Source: Clostridiaceae bacterium
GTDB lineage: Bacteria; Bacillota; Clostridia; Lachnospirales; Lachnospiraceae
Assembly: GCA_910575435.1 (NCBI GenBank)
Contig: CAJTGI010000001.1
Coordinates: 1 to 64,000, forward strand
DNA length: 64,000 nucleotides
Direction of reading: 5' to 3'
Shown: positions 54,640 to 64,000 of the stretch, one piece after another
Position numbering within the stretch: the first letter of the stretch is position 1
Layout: every line of letters begins with the position of its first letter
Made by a program: the position numbers and the translations under genes
Notes under the pieces: model-generated
Databases searched by the model: none
The model's input: only the letters and a program-made list of their open reading frames with translations
What the model was told of the DNA's origin: nothing

Positions 54640-56427
54640 GTGCCTTGGTATTCAGAGCAGCAGATTGAGGAAGTCCGTTCCCGCAGCGATATCGTGGAAG
54701 TGATCGGAAGCTATGTAAAACTAAAGAGGTCTGGCGGCGGATACGTGGGGCTGTGCCCTTTTCACAGCGAGAAATCCCCCTCTTTTTCCGTCAATCCTGC
54801 CATGCAGATATATAAGTGCTTTGGCTGCGGCGTGGGGGGAAATGTGCTTACATTTCTCATGGAATATGAGAATCTGTCTTTTCCCGAGGCGATGGAGCAG
54901 CTGGCAGGGAGGGCAGGAATCGAACTGCCCGAGAAGGAGATGACAGCGGAGCAGAGGCAGCGGGAAGGTCTGCGGCAGACCTTGCTGGAGATTAACACCA
55001 AGGCGGCAAGGTTCTATTATGCCATGCTCAAATCCCCCCAGGGAAAATTGGGATATGATTATCTTATAGGGAGGGGGCTTTCCCGGGAGACAATCGTGCA
55101 TTTTGGCCTGGGATATGCGGGCCAGGGTGGCGGGGAACTGTACCGATATCTGAAAGGAGAGGGATATCCGGACAGCGTATTGAAGGAGACGGGGCTTTTC
55201 AAGATGGACGAGCGGGGGGTCTATGATAAGTTCTGGAACAGGGTCATGTTTCCCATCATGGACGTGAGCAGCCATGTGATTGGCTTTGGCGGCAGGGTGA
55301 TGGGGGATGCCAAGCCCAAATATTTAAATTCCCCGGAGACGAAGATATTTGACAAGAGCCGGAATCTGTTCGGGCTAAATTATGCCAAGCAGGGGAGGAG
55401 GAAAAATCTGATCCTCTGCGAGGGATATATGGATGTGATTGCTATGCACCAGGCAGGGTTTACCGGGGCGGTGGCTTCCCTGGGGACGGCCTTTACGGAG
55501 CAGCAGGCAAGTCTTCTGAGGCGATATACGGAGGAGGTGCTTCTGATCTATGACAGCGATGAGGCGGGCGTGAAGGCGGCCCTGCGGGCAATTCCTATTC
55601 TGCGTCGGGCGGGCATCAATGGCAAGGTGGTGCACCTGGAACCCTACAAGGATCCGGATGAGCTGATCCGCCAGGAGGGGGCTGGGGTCTTTGAGGAGCG
55701 GCTGGAACGGGCGGAGAACAGTTTCTTCTTCGAGGTGGAGGCTGCGAAGAGGCAGTTTGACTTTGCAGATCCGGAGCAGAAGACGAAGTTTTACCATGAG
55801 GTGGCCAGGAAATTGCTAATATTTACTGACAAGGTGCAGAGGGACAATTATATGGAGGCGGTGGCTGCCAGGCAGGGGATTCGGAAAGAGGATTTGCGAC
55901 AGCTGGTGATTCACTATGGGAATCAGATGCCGGAGGGCTATCAGGAGCAGGACAGGGAGACTAGGCGGGAGAGAAGGAAGGGGGACAAGCCGGAAGAAGG
56001 CATTCAGTATTCCTATCGGCTGCTGCTGTCCTGGCTTATCGAGACGCCAGACCTCTTTGGCCCCATCAGGGAGCGGATTTCCCCGGAGGATTTTCTGGAC
56101 GAGAGGTTTGGAAAGGTGGCTGCTATGCTGTATGAGCAGCTGGAGCGGGGGGAGCGGGAACTGGTGGCGGCAAAGATTATCAGCTGCTTTCAGGATGCGG
56201 AGAGCCAGAAGATGGTGGCCCAGATGTTCCAGACCAATTATCAGACGGAGATGAATAGGGAGGAGCGGGAGAAGGCATTGAATGAGCTGATTGTGCGCAT
56301 CAAGGAATATAGCATTGACAAGAGGATGCGCAATCTGACGGATATGTCCGAACTGGAGGCGCTGATTCAGGAGAAGAAGAAATGGCAGACGCCGGAAAAG
56401 TTGCATATTTCTTTGAAAGATGGTTAA
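54640..56427 (+). CDS. dnaG: DNA primase
   Basis: A 595-residue primase. The N-terminal CHC2 zinc finger is CPFHSEKSPSFSVNPA...CFGCG. The TOPRIM catalytic centre is LILCEGYMDVIAMHQAG and LLIYDSDEAGVKAALR; the C-terminal helicase-binding domain is helical. It makes RNA primers with DnaB. The GTG start follows GAAGGGGGTGAAGG. It is followed by rpoD, the classical macromolecular-synthesis order. Confidence 0.95.
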   Translation: MPWYSEQQIEEVRSRSDIVEVIGSYVKLKRSGGGYVGLCPFHSEKSPSFSVNPAMQIYKCFGCGVGGNVLTFLMEYENLSFPEAMEQLAGRAGIELPEKEMTAEQRQREGLRQTLLEINTKAARFYYAMLKSPQGKLGYDYLIGRGLSRETIVHFGLGYAGQGGGELYRYLKGEGYPDSVLKETGLFKMDERGVYDKFWNRVMFPIMDVSSHVIGFGGRVMGDAKPKYLNSPETKIFDKSRNLFGLNYAKQGRRKNLILCEGYMDVIAMHQAGFTGAVASLGTAFTEQQASLLRRYTEEVLLIYDSDEAGVKAALRAIPILRRAGINGKVVHLEPYKDPDELIRQEGAGVFEERLERAENSFFFEVEAAKRQFDFADPEQKTKFYHEVARKLLIFTDKVQRDNYMEAVAARQGIRKEDLRQLVIHYGNQMPEGYQEQDRETRRERRKGDKPEEGIQYSYRLLLSWLIETPDLFGPIRERISPEDFLDERFGKVAAMLYEQLERGERELVAAKIISCFQDAESQKMVAQMFQTNYQTEMNREEREKALNELIVRIKEYSIDKRMRNLTDMSELEALIQEKKKWQTPEKLHISLKDG

Positions 56428-56550
56428 AGTATAGCGTAAAGTACCAGAGAAAGCGGTTTTGCGGGGGATAGGCCCGCAGATGGCGGCTGGTCGGTGGGGG
56501 ATAGACGATTACGAGGAATCATCAGTACATATAGGAAAGGAAGGAACACG

Positions 56551-57837
56551 ATGGCAACAGAAAAGAAGAAAATAGAAGAATCCGTTGCACAGGAGAAGGA
56601 CATTGCCTCGAAGAAGAGTGGCAGCAGGGCGAGGAAGATGGACAGGTCCTCTCAGGATGAGGGAAAGAAAGGGAGTTCCAGAGCCGCTTCTTCCAAGAAG
56701 AAGGTGGATGCGGCCAGGGAGGAAGAGAGGAAGTTCCTGGAGAAGCTGGAAGCCTTGAAGAAGCTTGCGGTGTCCAAGAGGAATGTGCTTGAGCTTGCGG
56801 AGATTAATGGATTCTTCAATGATATTGGCCTGGACGAGGAAAAGACGGAAAAGGTGATTGATTTTCTGGAGAATAATGGTGTGGATGTGCTGCGTATTCC
56901 TGAGGGCAAAGAGACCGATGAGGAGATTATGCTGGAGATGGAGGGCAGCGACGAGGTGCCGGATGACGAGGAGATCGAGAAGATCGACCTGTCGGTGCCG
57001 GAGGGCGTCAGCATCGAGGATCCTGTCAGGATGTATCTGAAGGAAATCGGCAAGGTACCCCTTCTGACGGCGGAAGAGGAAGTAGATTTGGCCAGGCGCA
57101 TGGAAGAGGGAGACATGGAGGCCAAGAAGAAGCTGGCGGAGGCCAATCTGCGTCTGGTGGTAAGCATTGCCAAGAGATATGTGGGGAGGGGGATGCTTTT
57201 CCTTGACCTGATCCAGGAGGGAAATCTGGGACTGATCAAGGCGGTGGAGAAGTTTGATTATAAGAAGGGATATAAGTTCAGCACCTATGCCACCTGGTGG
57301 ATTCGTCAGGCGATTACCAGGGCCATCGCTGACCAGGCGAGAACCATTCGGATTCCCGTGCATATGGTAGAAACAATCAATAAATTCGTGCGTGTTCAGA
57401 GGCAGCTTTTGCAGGAATTGGGCCGGGAGCCCTATCCTGAGGAGATTGCCAAGCATATGAATATGCCGGTGGACCGGGTCAGGGAGATTCAGAAAATATC
57501 CCTGGAGCCAGTGTCTCTGGAGACTCCCATCGGGGAGGAGGAGGACAGTCATCTGGGGGATTTCATCCAGGATGACAATGTGCCGGTGCCGGCAGAAGCT
57601 GCGGCTTTCACCCTGCTGCGGGAGCAGCTGGAGGAGGTACTGGGAACCCTGACGGAGAGGGAGCAGAAGGTGTTAAAGCTTCGATTTGGCCTGGAGGATG
57701 GCAGGGCTAGAACCCTGGAGGAAGTGGGCAAGGAATTTAAGGTAACCCGTGAGCGCATTCGCCAGATCGAGGCCAAGGCATTGAGGAAGCTCAGGCACCC
57801 CAGCAGAAGCCGGAAGCTGAAGGATTATCTAGAGTGA
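56551..57837 (+). CDS. rpoD: Primary RNA polymerase sigma factor (sigma-A)
   Basis: 428 residues. A Lys/Ser/Glu-rich N-terminal extension of about 60 residues precedes region 1.1-like sequence. Region 1.2 is [19 protein letters not shown]; region 2 has [20 protein letters not shown] and [18 protein letters not shown] (-10 recognition); region 3 [11 protein letters not shown]; region 4.2 [20 protein letters not shown] (-35 recognition). ATG 56551 follows GGAAGG. Its stop overlaps the trmK start (TGATG). Confidence 0.96.
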   Translation: MATEKKKIEESVAQEKDIASKKSGSRARKMDRSSQDEGKKGSSRAASSKKKVDAAREEERKFLEKLEALKKLAVSKRNVLELAEINGFFNDIGLDEEKTEKVIDFLENNGVDVLRIPEGKETDEEIMLEMEGSDEVPDDEEIEKIDLSVPEGVSIEDPVRMYLKEIGKVPLLTAEEEVDLARRMEEGDMEAKKKLAEANLRLVVSIAKRYVGRGMLFLDLIQEGNLGLIKAVEKFDYKKGYKFSTYATWWIRQAITRAIADQARTIRIPVHMVETINKFVRVQRQLLQELGREPYPEEIAKHMNMPVDRVREIQKISLEPVSLETPIGEEEDSHLGDFIQDDNVPVPAEAAAFTLLREQLEEVLGTLTEREQKVLKLRFGLEDGRARTLEEVGKEFKVTRERIRQIEAKALRKLRHPSRSRKLKDYLE

Positions 57838-58529
57838 TGCGGCTGTCGAAAAGACTGGGACGGGTGGCGGCAAATGTGCAGTCCGGGGGCGTGGTAGCGG
57901 ACATTGGCTGCGACCATGGGTTTACGTCTATTTACCTGGTGCGGCAGGGGCAGGTCAGGGGAGCCATTGCCCTGGATGTGAATGCCGGGCCACTTGCCAG
58001 AGCATGGGAACATGTAGAGCGATATGGTTTGATGGATAGAATACAGGTGCGGCTGTCGGACGGCATGGAGAAATTGGCGCCGGGGGAGGCGGACACCCTT
58101 TTGGTCAGCGGACTGGGGGGCGCCCTGATGGAGAGGATTCTGGAGCGGGGCAGGGATGTGGTGAGGGAAGCGACAGAACTGGTGCTGTCCCCCCAGTCGG
58201 AGATTTTTCTGGTGCGAAAGAAGGTTCATGAACTGGGCTTTTCCATTGTCCACGAGGAGATGGTGGAGGATCAGAAGAAATATTATGTCATTATCCGGGC
58301 CATCCCCGGCAGGGAATGCTATGGGGAGGAGGAGTATCTCTATGGCAGGATGCTTGTTCAGGAGAGGGATCCGGCGTTTCGCGAGTATCTGGGGAGGGAG
58401 GCTTTGAGACTGGAGGAATTGGAGTTACATATGTCTCGAAGCAGATTATCCTTGTCGGGAAAAGAGAGATTGGAGAGTTGCCGTCAGGAGAGGCAAAGGA
58501 TACAGGCGCTTTTGGATCAACTGCATTAG
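57837..58529 (+). CDS. trmK: tRNA (adenine-22-N1)-methyltransferase
   Basis: 230 residues with a Rossmann SAM-binding N-terminus (LSKRLGRVAANVQSGGVVAD, IGCDHGFTSIYLV) and the family motif LLVSGLGGALMERIL. A C-terminal coiled coil follows. It methylates A22 of certain tRNAs in Gram-positive bacteria. It is coupled to rpoD through TGATG, the order seen in Bacillus and clostridia. Confidence 0.9.
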   Translation: MRLSKRLGRVAANVQSGGVVADIGCDHGFTSIYLVRQGQVRGAIALDVNAGPLARAWEHVERYGLMDRIQVRLSDGMEKLAPGEADTLLVSGLGGALMERILERGRDVVREATELVLSPQSEIFLVRKKVHELGFSIVHEEMVEDQKKYYVIIRAIPGRECYGEEEYLYGRMLVQERDPAFREYLGREALRLEELELHMSRSRLSLSGKERLESCRQERQRIQALLDQLH

Positions 58530-58611
58530 CGGCATAAAGCAGGTGCGTTCGTTAGATTACTAGCGGATGTTTCGGATGGTATTAGCGGGGAAGATGATAT
58601 AGGAGGTAGTT

Positions 58612-60300
58612 ATGGGGAATGATGTGAGAATTACGGTGGGGGATCAGGTGGCAACCTATCCCGAAGGCACTACGTACGGGGAGATTGCCAAGGATTTCAG
58701 GGAGCAGTATCCTTGGGATATTATTCTGGCGCAGAAGAAGGGGAAGCTGGTGGAGTTGAATAAGACCGTGAAGGAGGATGGGGAGATTTCCTTTGTCACC
58801 ACCGGGGATGGCAGCGGGCACAAGACCTATGACCGGGGCGTGACCCTTCTTATGCTGAAGGCATTCTATGATACTGTAAAGGATGAGAGAATTGTTTCTG
58901 GAACCGATGGAGGGGAATTGAAGAATATTTTTGTGAAGCATTCCCTGGGAGATAGCATTTACTGCGAGGTGGAGGGGATTCCGGTGACGGGGGAACTTCT
59001 TGCCAGGGTGGAGGAGCGGATGCGGGAATTGGTATCCCGGGACGTAGTTTTCGAGAAGCGGTCTGTCAATACTTCGGAGGCTTTGGAGATTTTTGAAAAG
59101 CATAAGATGCTTGACAAGAAGAAATTATTTGAGTATCGCAGGGTATCCCGGGTGAATATCTACCGCCTGGATGGCTTCGAGGATTACTATTATGGGTATA
59201 TGCCCGCATCTACCGGGATATTGAAGTATTTTTCCCTGCAAGTGTATGACCGGGGATTTCTCTTACATATGCCCAATAAGGGGAAGCCGGATCGTATCAG
59301 GTCTTTCCAGGATAGTCCCAAATTGTTCCAGACGCTGCAGGAGGCCAGCCAGTGGGGCAAGATGGTGGATGTGGATACGGTGGGCGCGTTGAATGACGTG
59401 ATTACCCACGGTGGTGCTTCGGATTTGATTCTGGTGCAGGAGGCATTGCAGGAAAAGAAGATTGGGGAGATTGCGGAGAGGATTGCAAAGGATCCGAGCA
59501 AGAAGTTTATTATGATTGCCGGTCCCTCTTCCTCTGGAAAGACTTCCTTTTCCCACAGATTGTCCATTCAGCTTCGGACCTTCGGGCTTAAGCCCCATCC
59601 CATTGCCCTGGACAATTATTTTAAGAATCGGGAGGATACGCCTCTGGATGAGAATGGCAATTATAATTTCGAGTGCCTGGAGGCCATTGACGTGGAACTT
59701 TTCAACCGCCAGATGACGGCTCTTCTGGCGGGGGAGCGGGTGGAACTTCCCACTTTCAACTTCGTGCTGGGCAAGATGGAATTTAAGGGGGATTACAGGC
59801 AGCTTGGGGAGGAGGATATCCTTGTGATTGAGGGCATCCATGGGCTGAACGACAAATTGTCCTACACCCTTCCCAGGGAAAGCAAGTTTAAGATTTATAT
59901 CAGCGCCCTTACCCAGATCAATATTGACGAGCACAATCGGATATCTACCACAGATGGGAGATTGATTCGGCGGATGGTGCGGGATGCCAGAACCCGGGGG
60001 ACTTCTGCGGCGAATACCATCGCTATGTGGCCTTCGGTGCGCCGGGGGGAGGACCAGTATATCTTCCCATTTCAGGAGGAGGCGGACGTGATGTTTAATT
60101 CCGCTTTGATTTATGAGCTGGCGGTGCTCAAGCCCTATGCGGAATCCATCCTCTTCGGGATACCTAAAGATATTCCGGAGTATATTGAGGCGAAGCGGCT
60201 TTTGAAGTTTTTGGATTATTTTATCGGGATCAACACGGAGGATATTCCGAAAAATTCTCTGATGCGGGAGTTTGTGGGGGGGAGTATTTTCCATGTATAA
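58612..60300 (+). CDS. TGS / threonyl-tRNA-synthetase-like / uridine-kinase-like fusion protein
   Basis: 562 residues. An N-terminal TGS-type domain (TVGDQVATYPEGTTYGEIAK) is followed by a region resembling the second additional domain of threonyl-tRNA synthetase, and from about residue 290 by a uridine-kinase-like domain with P-loop IAGPSSSGKTSFSHRLSIQL and DILVIEGIHGLND. Such proteins are annotated as nucleoside kinases in Firmicutes. The physiological substrate is not proven by sequence. GGAGG lies 5 bases upstream. Confidence 0.88.
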   Translation: MGNDVRITVGDQVATYPEGTTYGEIAKDFREQYPWDIILAQKKGKLVELNKTVKEDGEISFVTTGDGSGHKTYDRGVTLLMLKAFYDTVKDERIVSGTDGGELKNIFVKHSLGDSIYCEVEGIPVTGELLARVEERMRELVSRDVVFEKRSVNTSEALEIFEKHKMLDKKKLFEYRRVSRVNIYRLDGFEDYYYGYMPASTGILKYFSLQVYDRGFLLHMPNKGKPDRIRSFQDSPKLFQTLQEASQWGKMVDVDTVGALNDVITHGGASDLILVQEALQEKKIGEIAERIAKDPSKKFIMIAGPSSSGKTSFSHRLSIQLRTFGLKPHPIALDNYFKNREDTPLDENGNYNFECLEAIDVELFNRQMTALLAGERVELPTFNFVLGKMEFKGDYRQLGEEDILVIEGIHGLNDKLSYTLPRESKFKIYISALTQINIDEHNRISTTDGRLIRRMVRDARTRGTSAANTIAMWPSVRRGEDQYIFPFQEEADVMFNSALIYELAVLKPYAESILFGIPKDIPEYIEAKRLLKFLDYFIGINTEDIPKNSLMREFVGGSIFHV

Positions 60301-60310
60301 AATATAAATA

Positions 60311-60352
60311 GTTGTTCTAATTCGACGATGAAAAATACATCGTCGAAGAACA
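60311..60352 (+). terminator. Hairpin after the kinase fusion gene, leading into the repeats
   Basis: GTTGTTC-CGACGATG pairs with CATCGTCG-GAACAAC (small bulges). It lacks a T-run, so it may be a processing or stability hairpin. Confidence 0.4.
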
Positions 60353-60865
60353 ACTACGGCAACAAGGTTGCCGATTTATATCGAAAGAACGCAAAAACGG
60401 CGTTCTTTCCAGATTGCAAGGCGATTCTTCTCTCGTGAGGAAAGGGAAATCCCGCTGCATAGAGAAGAACAACTACGGCAACAAGGCTGCCGATTTATAT
60501 CGAAAGAACGCAAAAACGGCGTTCTTTCCAGATTGCAAGGCGATTCTTCTCTCGTGAGGAAAGGGAAATCCTACTGCATAGAGAAGAACAACTACGGCAA
60601 CAAGGTTGCCGATTTATATCGAAAGAACGCAAAAACGGCGTTCTTTCCAGATTGCAAGGCGATTCTTCTCTCGTGAGGAAAGGGAAATCCCGCTGCATAG
60701 AGAAGAACAACTACGGCAACAAGGCTGCCGATTTATATTGAAAGTGCGCAGAAACGGTGTTCTTTCCAGATCGCAAGGCGATTCTTCTCTCGTGAGGAAA
60801 GTGAAATTCCACTGCATAGAGAAGAACAACTACGGCAACAAGTCTGCCGATTTATATAAGAAATT
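60347..60865 (+). repeat. Tandem array of 119-bp units, four copies plus a partial, upstream of folD
   Basis: AGAACAACTACGGCAACAAG recurs at 60347, 60466, 60585 and 60704, with a near-copy at 60823: an exact period of 119 each time. Each unit contains hairpins GCAACAAGGTTGC and AAAGAACGC/GCGTTCTTT, plus TTCTCTCGTGAGGAA. Copies 1-3 are almost identical, copy 4 slightly diverged. 119 is not a multiple of 3, so ORFs running through it are accidental. Confidence 0.92.
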
Positions 60866-60891
60866 TACTGCATAGAAAGGAACGAGGACAG

Positions 60892-61737
60892 ATGGCGACT
60901 ATTATTGACGGGAAGGCGATTTCCCAGCAGATTAAGGATGAGGTGAAGGAGAAGGTGGCGGAGCTGAATAGCCAGGGGAAGGAGGTCTGCCTGGCGGTGA
61001 TTCAGGTGGGCGACAATCCCGCTTCTACTGTGTATGTGGGCAATAAGAAGAAGGCTTGCGCCTATGTGGGAATCAAGTCTCTGGCCTATGAACTTCCGGG
61101 GGAGACCAGCGAGGAAGAACTTCTCTCTCTGGTGCGGGAGCTCAATGGCAAGGAGGATGTGCATGGGATTCTGGTGCAGCTTCCTCTGCCGGATCACATT
61201 GACGAGGACAAGGTGATTCAGGCCATTGTGCCAGAGAAGGATGTGGATGGATTCCATCCCCAGAGCGTGGGGGCGTTGAGCATTGGCCAGCCGGGCTTCG
61301 TGTCATGCACTCCTGCGGGGATCATCCAGCTGCTGAAGCGTTCTGGGATTGAGATTGACGGCAAGGAGTGCGTGATCATTGGCCGCAGCAATATCGTGGG
61401 GAAGCCCATGGCGCAATTATTGCTGCGGGAAAACGGCACAGTGACGGTGTGCCATTCCCACACGAAGAATATTAAGGAAGTTACCAGGCGGGCAGATATC
61501 CTGGTGGTGGCCATCGGAAGGGCTAAGATGGTGGATGCCTCCTATATCAAGGAGGGGGCCGTGGTCATTGATGTGGGCATGGACAGGGATGAGAATGGGA
61601 AACTCTGTGGCGATGTGGATTTTGAGGATGTGAAGGAGAAGGCGGGAGCCATTACCCCGGTTCCAGGGGGCGTGGGGCCCATGACCATCGCTATGCTGAT
61701 GTACAATTGCCTCTGCGCTGGGAGCATGCACAGATAA
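60892..61737 (+). CDS. folD: Methylenetetrahydrofolate dehydrogenase / cyclohydrolase
   Basis: 281 residues. The folate-site motif is [20 protein letters not shown] (catalytic Lys), with [15 protein letters not shown] and [12 protein letters not shown], followed by the NADP-binding [19 protein letters not shown] and the end [14 protein letters not shown]. It interconverts C1-folates in the cytoplasm. AAGGAACGAGG precedes the ATG. The repeat array forms its upstream region. Confidence 0.95.
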   Translation: MATIIDGKAISQQIKDEVKEKVAELNSQGKEVCLAVIQVGDNPASTVYVGNKKKACAYVGIKSLAYELPGETSEEELLSLVRELNGKEDVHGILVQLPLPDHIDEDKVIQAIVPEKDVDGFHPQSVGALSIGQPGFVSCTPAGIIQLLKRSGIEIDGKECVIIGRSNIVGKPMAQLLLRENGTVTVCHSHTKNIKEVTRRADILVVAIGRAKMVDASYIKEGAVVIDVGMDRDENGKLCGDVDFEDVKEKAGAITPVPGGVGPMTIAMLMYNCLCAGSMHR

Positions 61738-61871
61738 CGGCGATGGATTCCGGGATGAGCGCAGGGAAATAGGGCGCAAACGCATTTTGGATGCTCGTGA
61801 GCAGTGTGGATGTGAGGGTATCCGGCGATTCGCTTCATGGTAAATATGTTAGGAAATGTGAGGAGACAGGA

Positions 61872-63206
61872 TTGGATATATTTTTTATGTCCCTGGGGTG
61901 CGATAAGAATCTGGTGGACAGCGAGATGATGATTGCCGGCCTCAGAAAGGCGGGCCACCGGGTGGTGGATGACGAATCCATGGCAGAGGTCATTGTAGTA
62001 AATACCTGCTGCTTTATCGGGGATGCCAAGGAGGAGAGCATCAATGCCCTGATTCAGATGGGTACTTATAAGGAAGAGGGGAAGTGCAAACTTTTGGTGG
62101 CGGCGGGCTGTTTGGCCCAGCGGTATCATCGGGAGATTGAGGAAGAGATTCCCGAGGTGGATGTGATTATCGGCACCACGGGATATGAATCTCTGGCGCA
62201 GGCCATTCAGAAGGGCTTGGAGAAGGGGGAAGGCACGCTGTCTTTCCTGGAGAGCGTGGACTACCTGCCAGAGCCTTTGACTGACAGGGATAGCATGTCC
62301 GGGGGGTATTATGCCTATCTGAAAATTGCGGAGGGCTGCGATAAGAATTGCACCTACTGCGTGATTCCGAAGGTGCGGGGAAAATATCGCAGCGTGCCTA
62401 TGGAGAATTTGAGGGAGCAGGCGGAGAACCTGGTGGCAAAGGGGGCGAGGGAACTGATTCTGGTGGCCCAGGAAACTACTTTGTACGGCCGGGATCTTTA
62501 TGGGGAAAAGTCCCTGCCCAAATTGCTGGAGATGCTGTCAGAGATTGAGGAACTGAGATGGATCCGCATCCTCTACTGCTATCCGGAGGAGATTACGGAG
62601 GAATTAATCAGCGCTATGAAGCGGCTGCCAAAGGTATGCCATTATCTGGATATTCCTATCCAGCACGGAGCGGATTCCGTGCTTCGGCGCATGGGCAGAC
62701 ACACCAGCCGGGAGGAAATTTCTGATATGATTGGCCATCTTCGGGAGGAGATTCCGGACATTGCCCTGCGGACCACGCTGATTACCGGATTCCCTGGAGA
62801 GACGGAGGAGGAATTTCAGGAACTGAAAGATTTCGTGAGGGAGATGAGGTTTGAAAGGCTGGGGGTATTTGCCTATTCTCAGGAGGAGGATACGGCGGCC
62901 GCCCAGATGGAGGGGCAGGTGCCGGAGGAGGTAAGGGATGCCCGCCGGGAGGAAATCATGGAGATCCAGCAGGAGATTGCCTTCGGAAAGTCGGAGGAAC
63001 GGATCGGAGACACGCTGGAGGTCATGGTGGAGGGCAGGGTGCCGGAAGAGGGCATTACGGTTGCCAGAACTTATATGGATGCGCCGGATGTGGATGGGTT
63101 TGTATTCGTGGAGACGGATTGGAACTTGATGTCTGGAGACTTTATCAAAGTAAGGATTACGGGGGCCAGGGGATATGACTTGCTGGGGGAAGCATTGGAT
63201 TGCTAA
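61872..63206 (+). CDS. rimO: Ribosomal protein S12 methylthiotransferase
   Basis: A 444-residue radical SAM enzyme that thiomethylates Asp of S12. It starts DIFFMSLGCDKNLVDSEMM; further MTTase cysteines are in NTCCFIGDAKEES and AGCLAQRY; the radical SAM cluster is EGCDKNCTYCVIPKVRG; the TRAM domain is at the end. TTG 61872 was chosen since GAGGAG lies 6 bases upstream and the family begins a few residues before SLGCDKN; an ATG 27 codons earlier would add unrelated sequence. Confidence 0.92.
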   Translation: MDIFFMSLGCDKNLVDSEMMIAGLRKAGHRVVDDESMAEVIVVNTCCFIGDAKEESINALIQMGTYKEEGKCKLLVAAGCLAQRYHREIEEEIPEVDVIIGTTGYESLAQAIQKGLEKGEGTLSFLESVDYLPEPLTDRDSMSGGYYAYLKIAEGCDKNCTYCVIPKVRGKYRSVPMENLREQAENLVAKGARELILVAQETTLYGRDLYGEKSLPKLLEMLSEIEELRWIRILYCYPEEITEELISAMKRLPKVCHYLDIPIQHGADSVLRRMGRHTSREEISDMIGHLREEIPDIALRTTLITGFPGETEEEFQELKDFVREMRFERLGVFAYSQEEDTAAAQMEGQVPEEVRDARREEIMEIQQEIAFGKSEERIGDTLEVMVEGRVPEEGITVARTYMDAPDVDGFVFVETDWNLMSGDFIKVRITGARGYDLLGEALDC

Positions 63207-63269
63207 GTTGCTTCTGGCAGTATATGAGCTATATTATGAATGCGGGTTTCGCAGAAATGGAGTGTGACG

Positions 63270-63818
63270 ATGAACTTACCAAATAAGATTACGATGGTGC
63301 GAATTATTCTAATTCCTTTTTTTGTATTTTTTATGCTGACGGATGTGGTGTCTTATTCTAAATATATTGCGGCAGGGATTTTCATCGTGGCCAGCCTGAC
63401 GGATACGCTGGACGGGTATCTTGCCAGAAAATACCAGCTGGTTTCCAATTTTGGAAAATTCATGGATCCCTTGGCGGATAAGCTTCTGGTGTGCTCGGCG
63501 CTCATCTGCTTTGTGGCCATACCCGGGAATCCCATGCCTGCCTGGGGCGTTATCGTGATTGTCAGCAGGGATTTCATTATCAGCGGATTCCGCCTGGTTG
63601 CCTCCGATGCGGGAGTTGTGATAGCCGCTGGCTGGTGGGGGAAGGTTAAGACGGTGGTTCAGATGGTGATGTCCGTTCTGCTGATTTTGGATTTTGAGGG
63701 AAAAGTGATGAATGTGGTGGAATATGTTTTCATTTATGGGGCAATCATACTTACTGTGGTATCTCTGGTGGATTACCTGTGGAAGAACTGGAAGATACTG
63801 GATGATGGAAACCTGTAA
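63270..63818 (+). CDS. pgsA: CDP-diacylglycerol--glycerol-3-phosphate 3-phosphatidyltransferase
   Basis: A 182-residue membrane enzyme of phosphatidylglycerol synthesis. It begins NLPNKITMVRIILIPFFVFF and carries the CDP-alcohol phosphotransferase signature DTLDGYLARKYQLVSNFGKF followed by MDPLADK. Five to six membrane helices. ATG 63270 follows GGAGTGTGACG. The rimO-pgsA-cinA order is typical of clostridia. Confidence 0.93.
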   Translation: MNLPNKITMVRIILIPFFVFFMLTDVVSYSKYIAAGIFIVASLTDTLDGYLARKYQLVSNFGKFMDPLADKLLVCSALICFVAIPGNPMPAWGVIVIVSRDFIISGFRLVASDAGVVIAAGWWGKVKTVVQMVMSVLLILDFEGKVMNVVEYVFIYGAIILTVVSLVDYLWKNWKILDDGNL

Positions 63819-63905
63819 CGAATGCGTCTGTGAGGGAATGGGGTGTAGCGGTGCTTTTCAGACTGGCGGCGCATTTGTCTGAAAATAAAAAGAATGGGGG
63901 AAAGA

Positions 63906-64000
63906 ATGGTGTCTTTGGCAGAGCGGTTGGTGGAGACATTGAAGGAGATGGGGCTTCAAATATCCACGGCGGAGTCTTGCACCGGAGGGCTGGTGGCCTC
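63906..64000 (+). CDS. CinA C-terminal-type protein, start only
   Basis: The window ends 31 codons into the gene. It reads VSLAERLVETLKEMGLQIST, then AESCTGGLVA, the active-site segment of the CinA C-terminal family (nicotinamide-nucleotide amidase, pncC-like). It starts directly with this domain, so it may be the short stand-alone form. GGGGGAAAG precedes the ATG. Confidence 0.8.
   Translation, partial: MVSLAERLVETLKEMGLQISTAESCTGGLVA

Noticed and set aside
60347-60865. CRISPR array
   Set aside because: Whole 119-bp units are repeated without unique spacers and no cas gene is near; it is a tandem duplication.
60368-60875. Arg-rich ORFs of 89-102 residues
   Set aside because: They arise from the repeats; the 119-bp period breaks the frame between units.

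Overview
The window reads as a chromosomal segment of a low-GC-lineage anaerobe, most likely a Lachnospiraceae clostridium (inference from gene order, protein sequences, a T-box leader, Gram-positive ribosome binding sites and a GC-moderate core). The backbone is housekeeping: glmM, tig-clpP-clpX, lon-engB, a fused ddl/murF reading frame, T-box-led pheS-pheT, an ammonium channel fused to PII, miaB, dgt, dnaG-rpoD-trmK, a TGS/uridine-kinase-like fusion, folD, rimO, pgsA and the start of a cinA-type gene. Both strands are used and most operons end at clear hairpin terminators.

Region by region. 1-4.9 kb is a visibly AT-rich island with three genes (SHMT-like PLP enzyme, zinc dehydrogenase, STAND-like NTPase) enclosed by perfect 44-bp inverted repeats; a promoter lies just outside the left repeat and points inward. 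5-7 kb is a cytoplasmic chemoreceptor carrying an [FeFe]-hydrogenase-like sensor. 7-8 kb holds gene remnants. 8.3-11.1 kb is a Bce-type ABC transporter, 11.4-13.8 kb a cellobiose phosphorylase, and 14-17.8 kb accessory nucleases and a polysaccharide deacetylase. 18-33 kb carries cell-envelope precursor and proteostasis genes, an NlpC/P60 hydrolase and an HD-GYP phosphodiesterase. 33-43.3 kb carries an orphan HipA-like kinase, pheST, small membrane proteins and amt-PII. 43.7-48 kb is a degraded mobile or prophage-like zone: XRE repressor, holin-like toxin peptide, an unusual tRNA-like transcription unit, HicAB, an IS3-type remnant and a truncated holin. 48-51.5 kb is a two-component system; 51.6-64 kb is again housekeeping.

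The most unusual object is a compact minus-strand transcription unit (about 46247-45953) with its own promoter and terminator. It contains the 3' half of a tRNA (T arm, acceptor strand, CCA) upstream of the matching 5' half (acceptor strand, D arm), that is, in circularly permuted order. A 17-codon ORF with a good ribosome binding site lies between them and runs into the 5' half. Other notable items are the flip-capable island at the left edge, a ten-A run exactly at the ddl/murF junction, a 160-bp MITE with target duplication upstream of amt-PII, a toxin mRNA whose Shine-Dalgarno is sequestered, and several families of hairpin-rich intergenic repeats (141-bp units between pheS and pheT, 119-bp units before folD, about 40-bp units after the deacetylase, and paired leader elements).

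All start sites were chosen by eye from ribosome binding sites. Functions rest on motif recognition without database searches.
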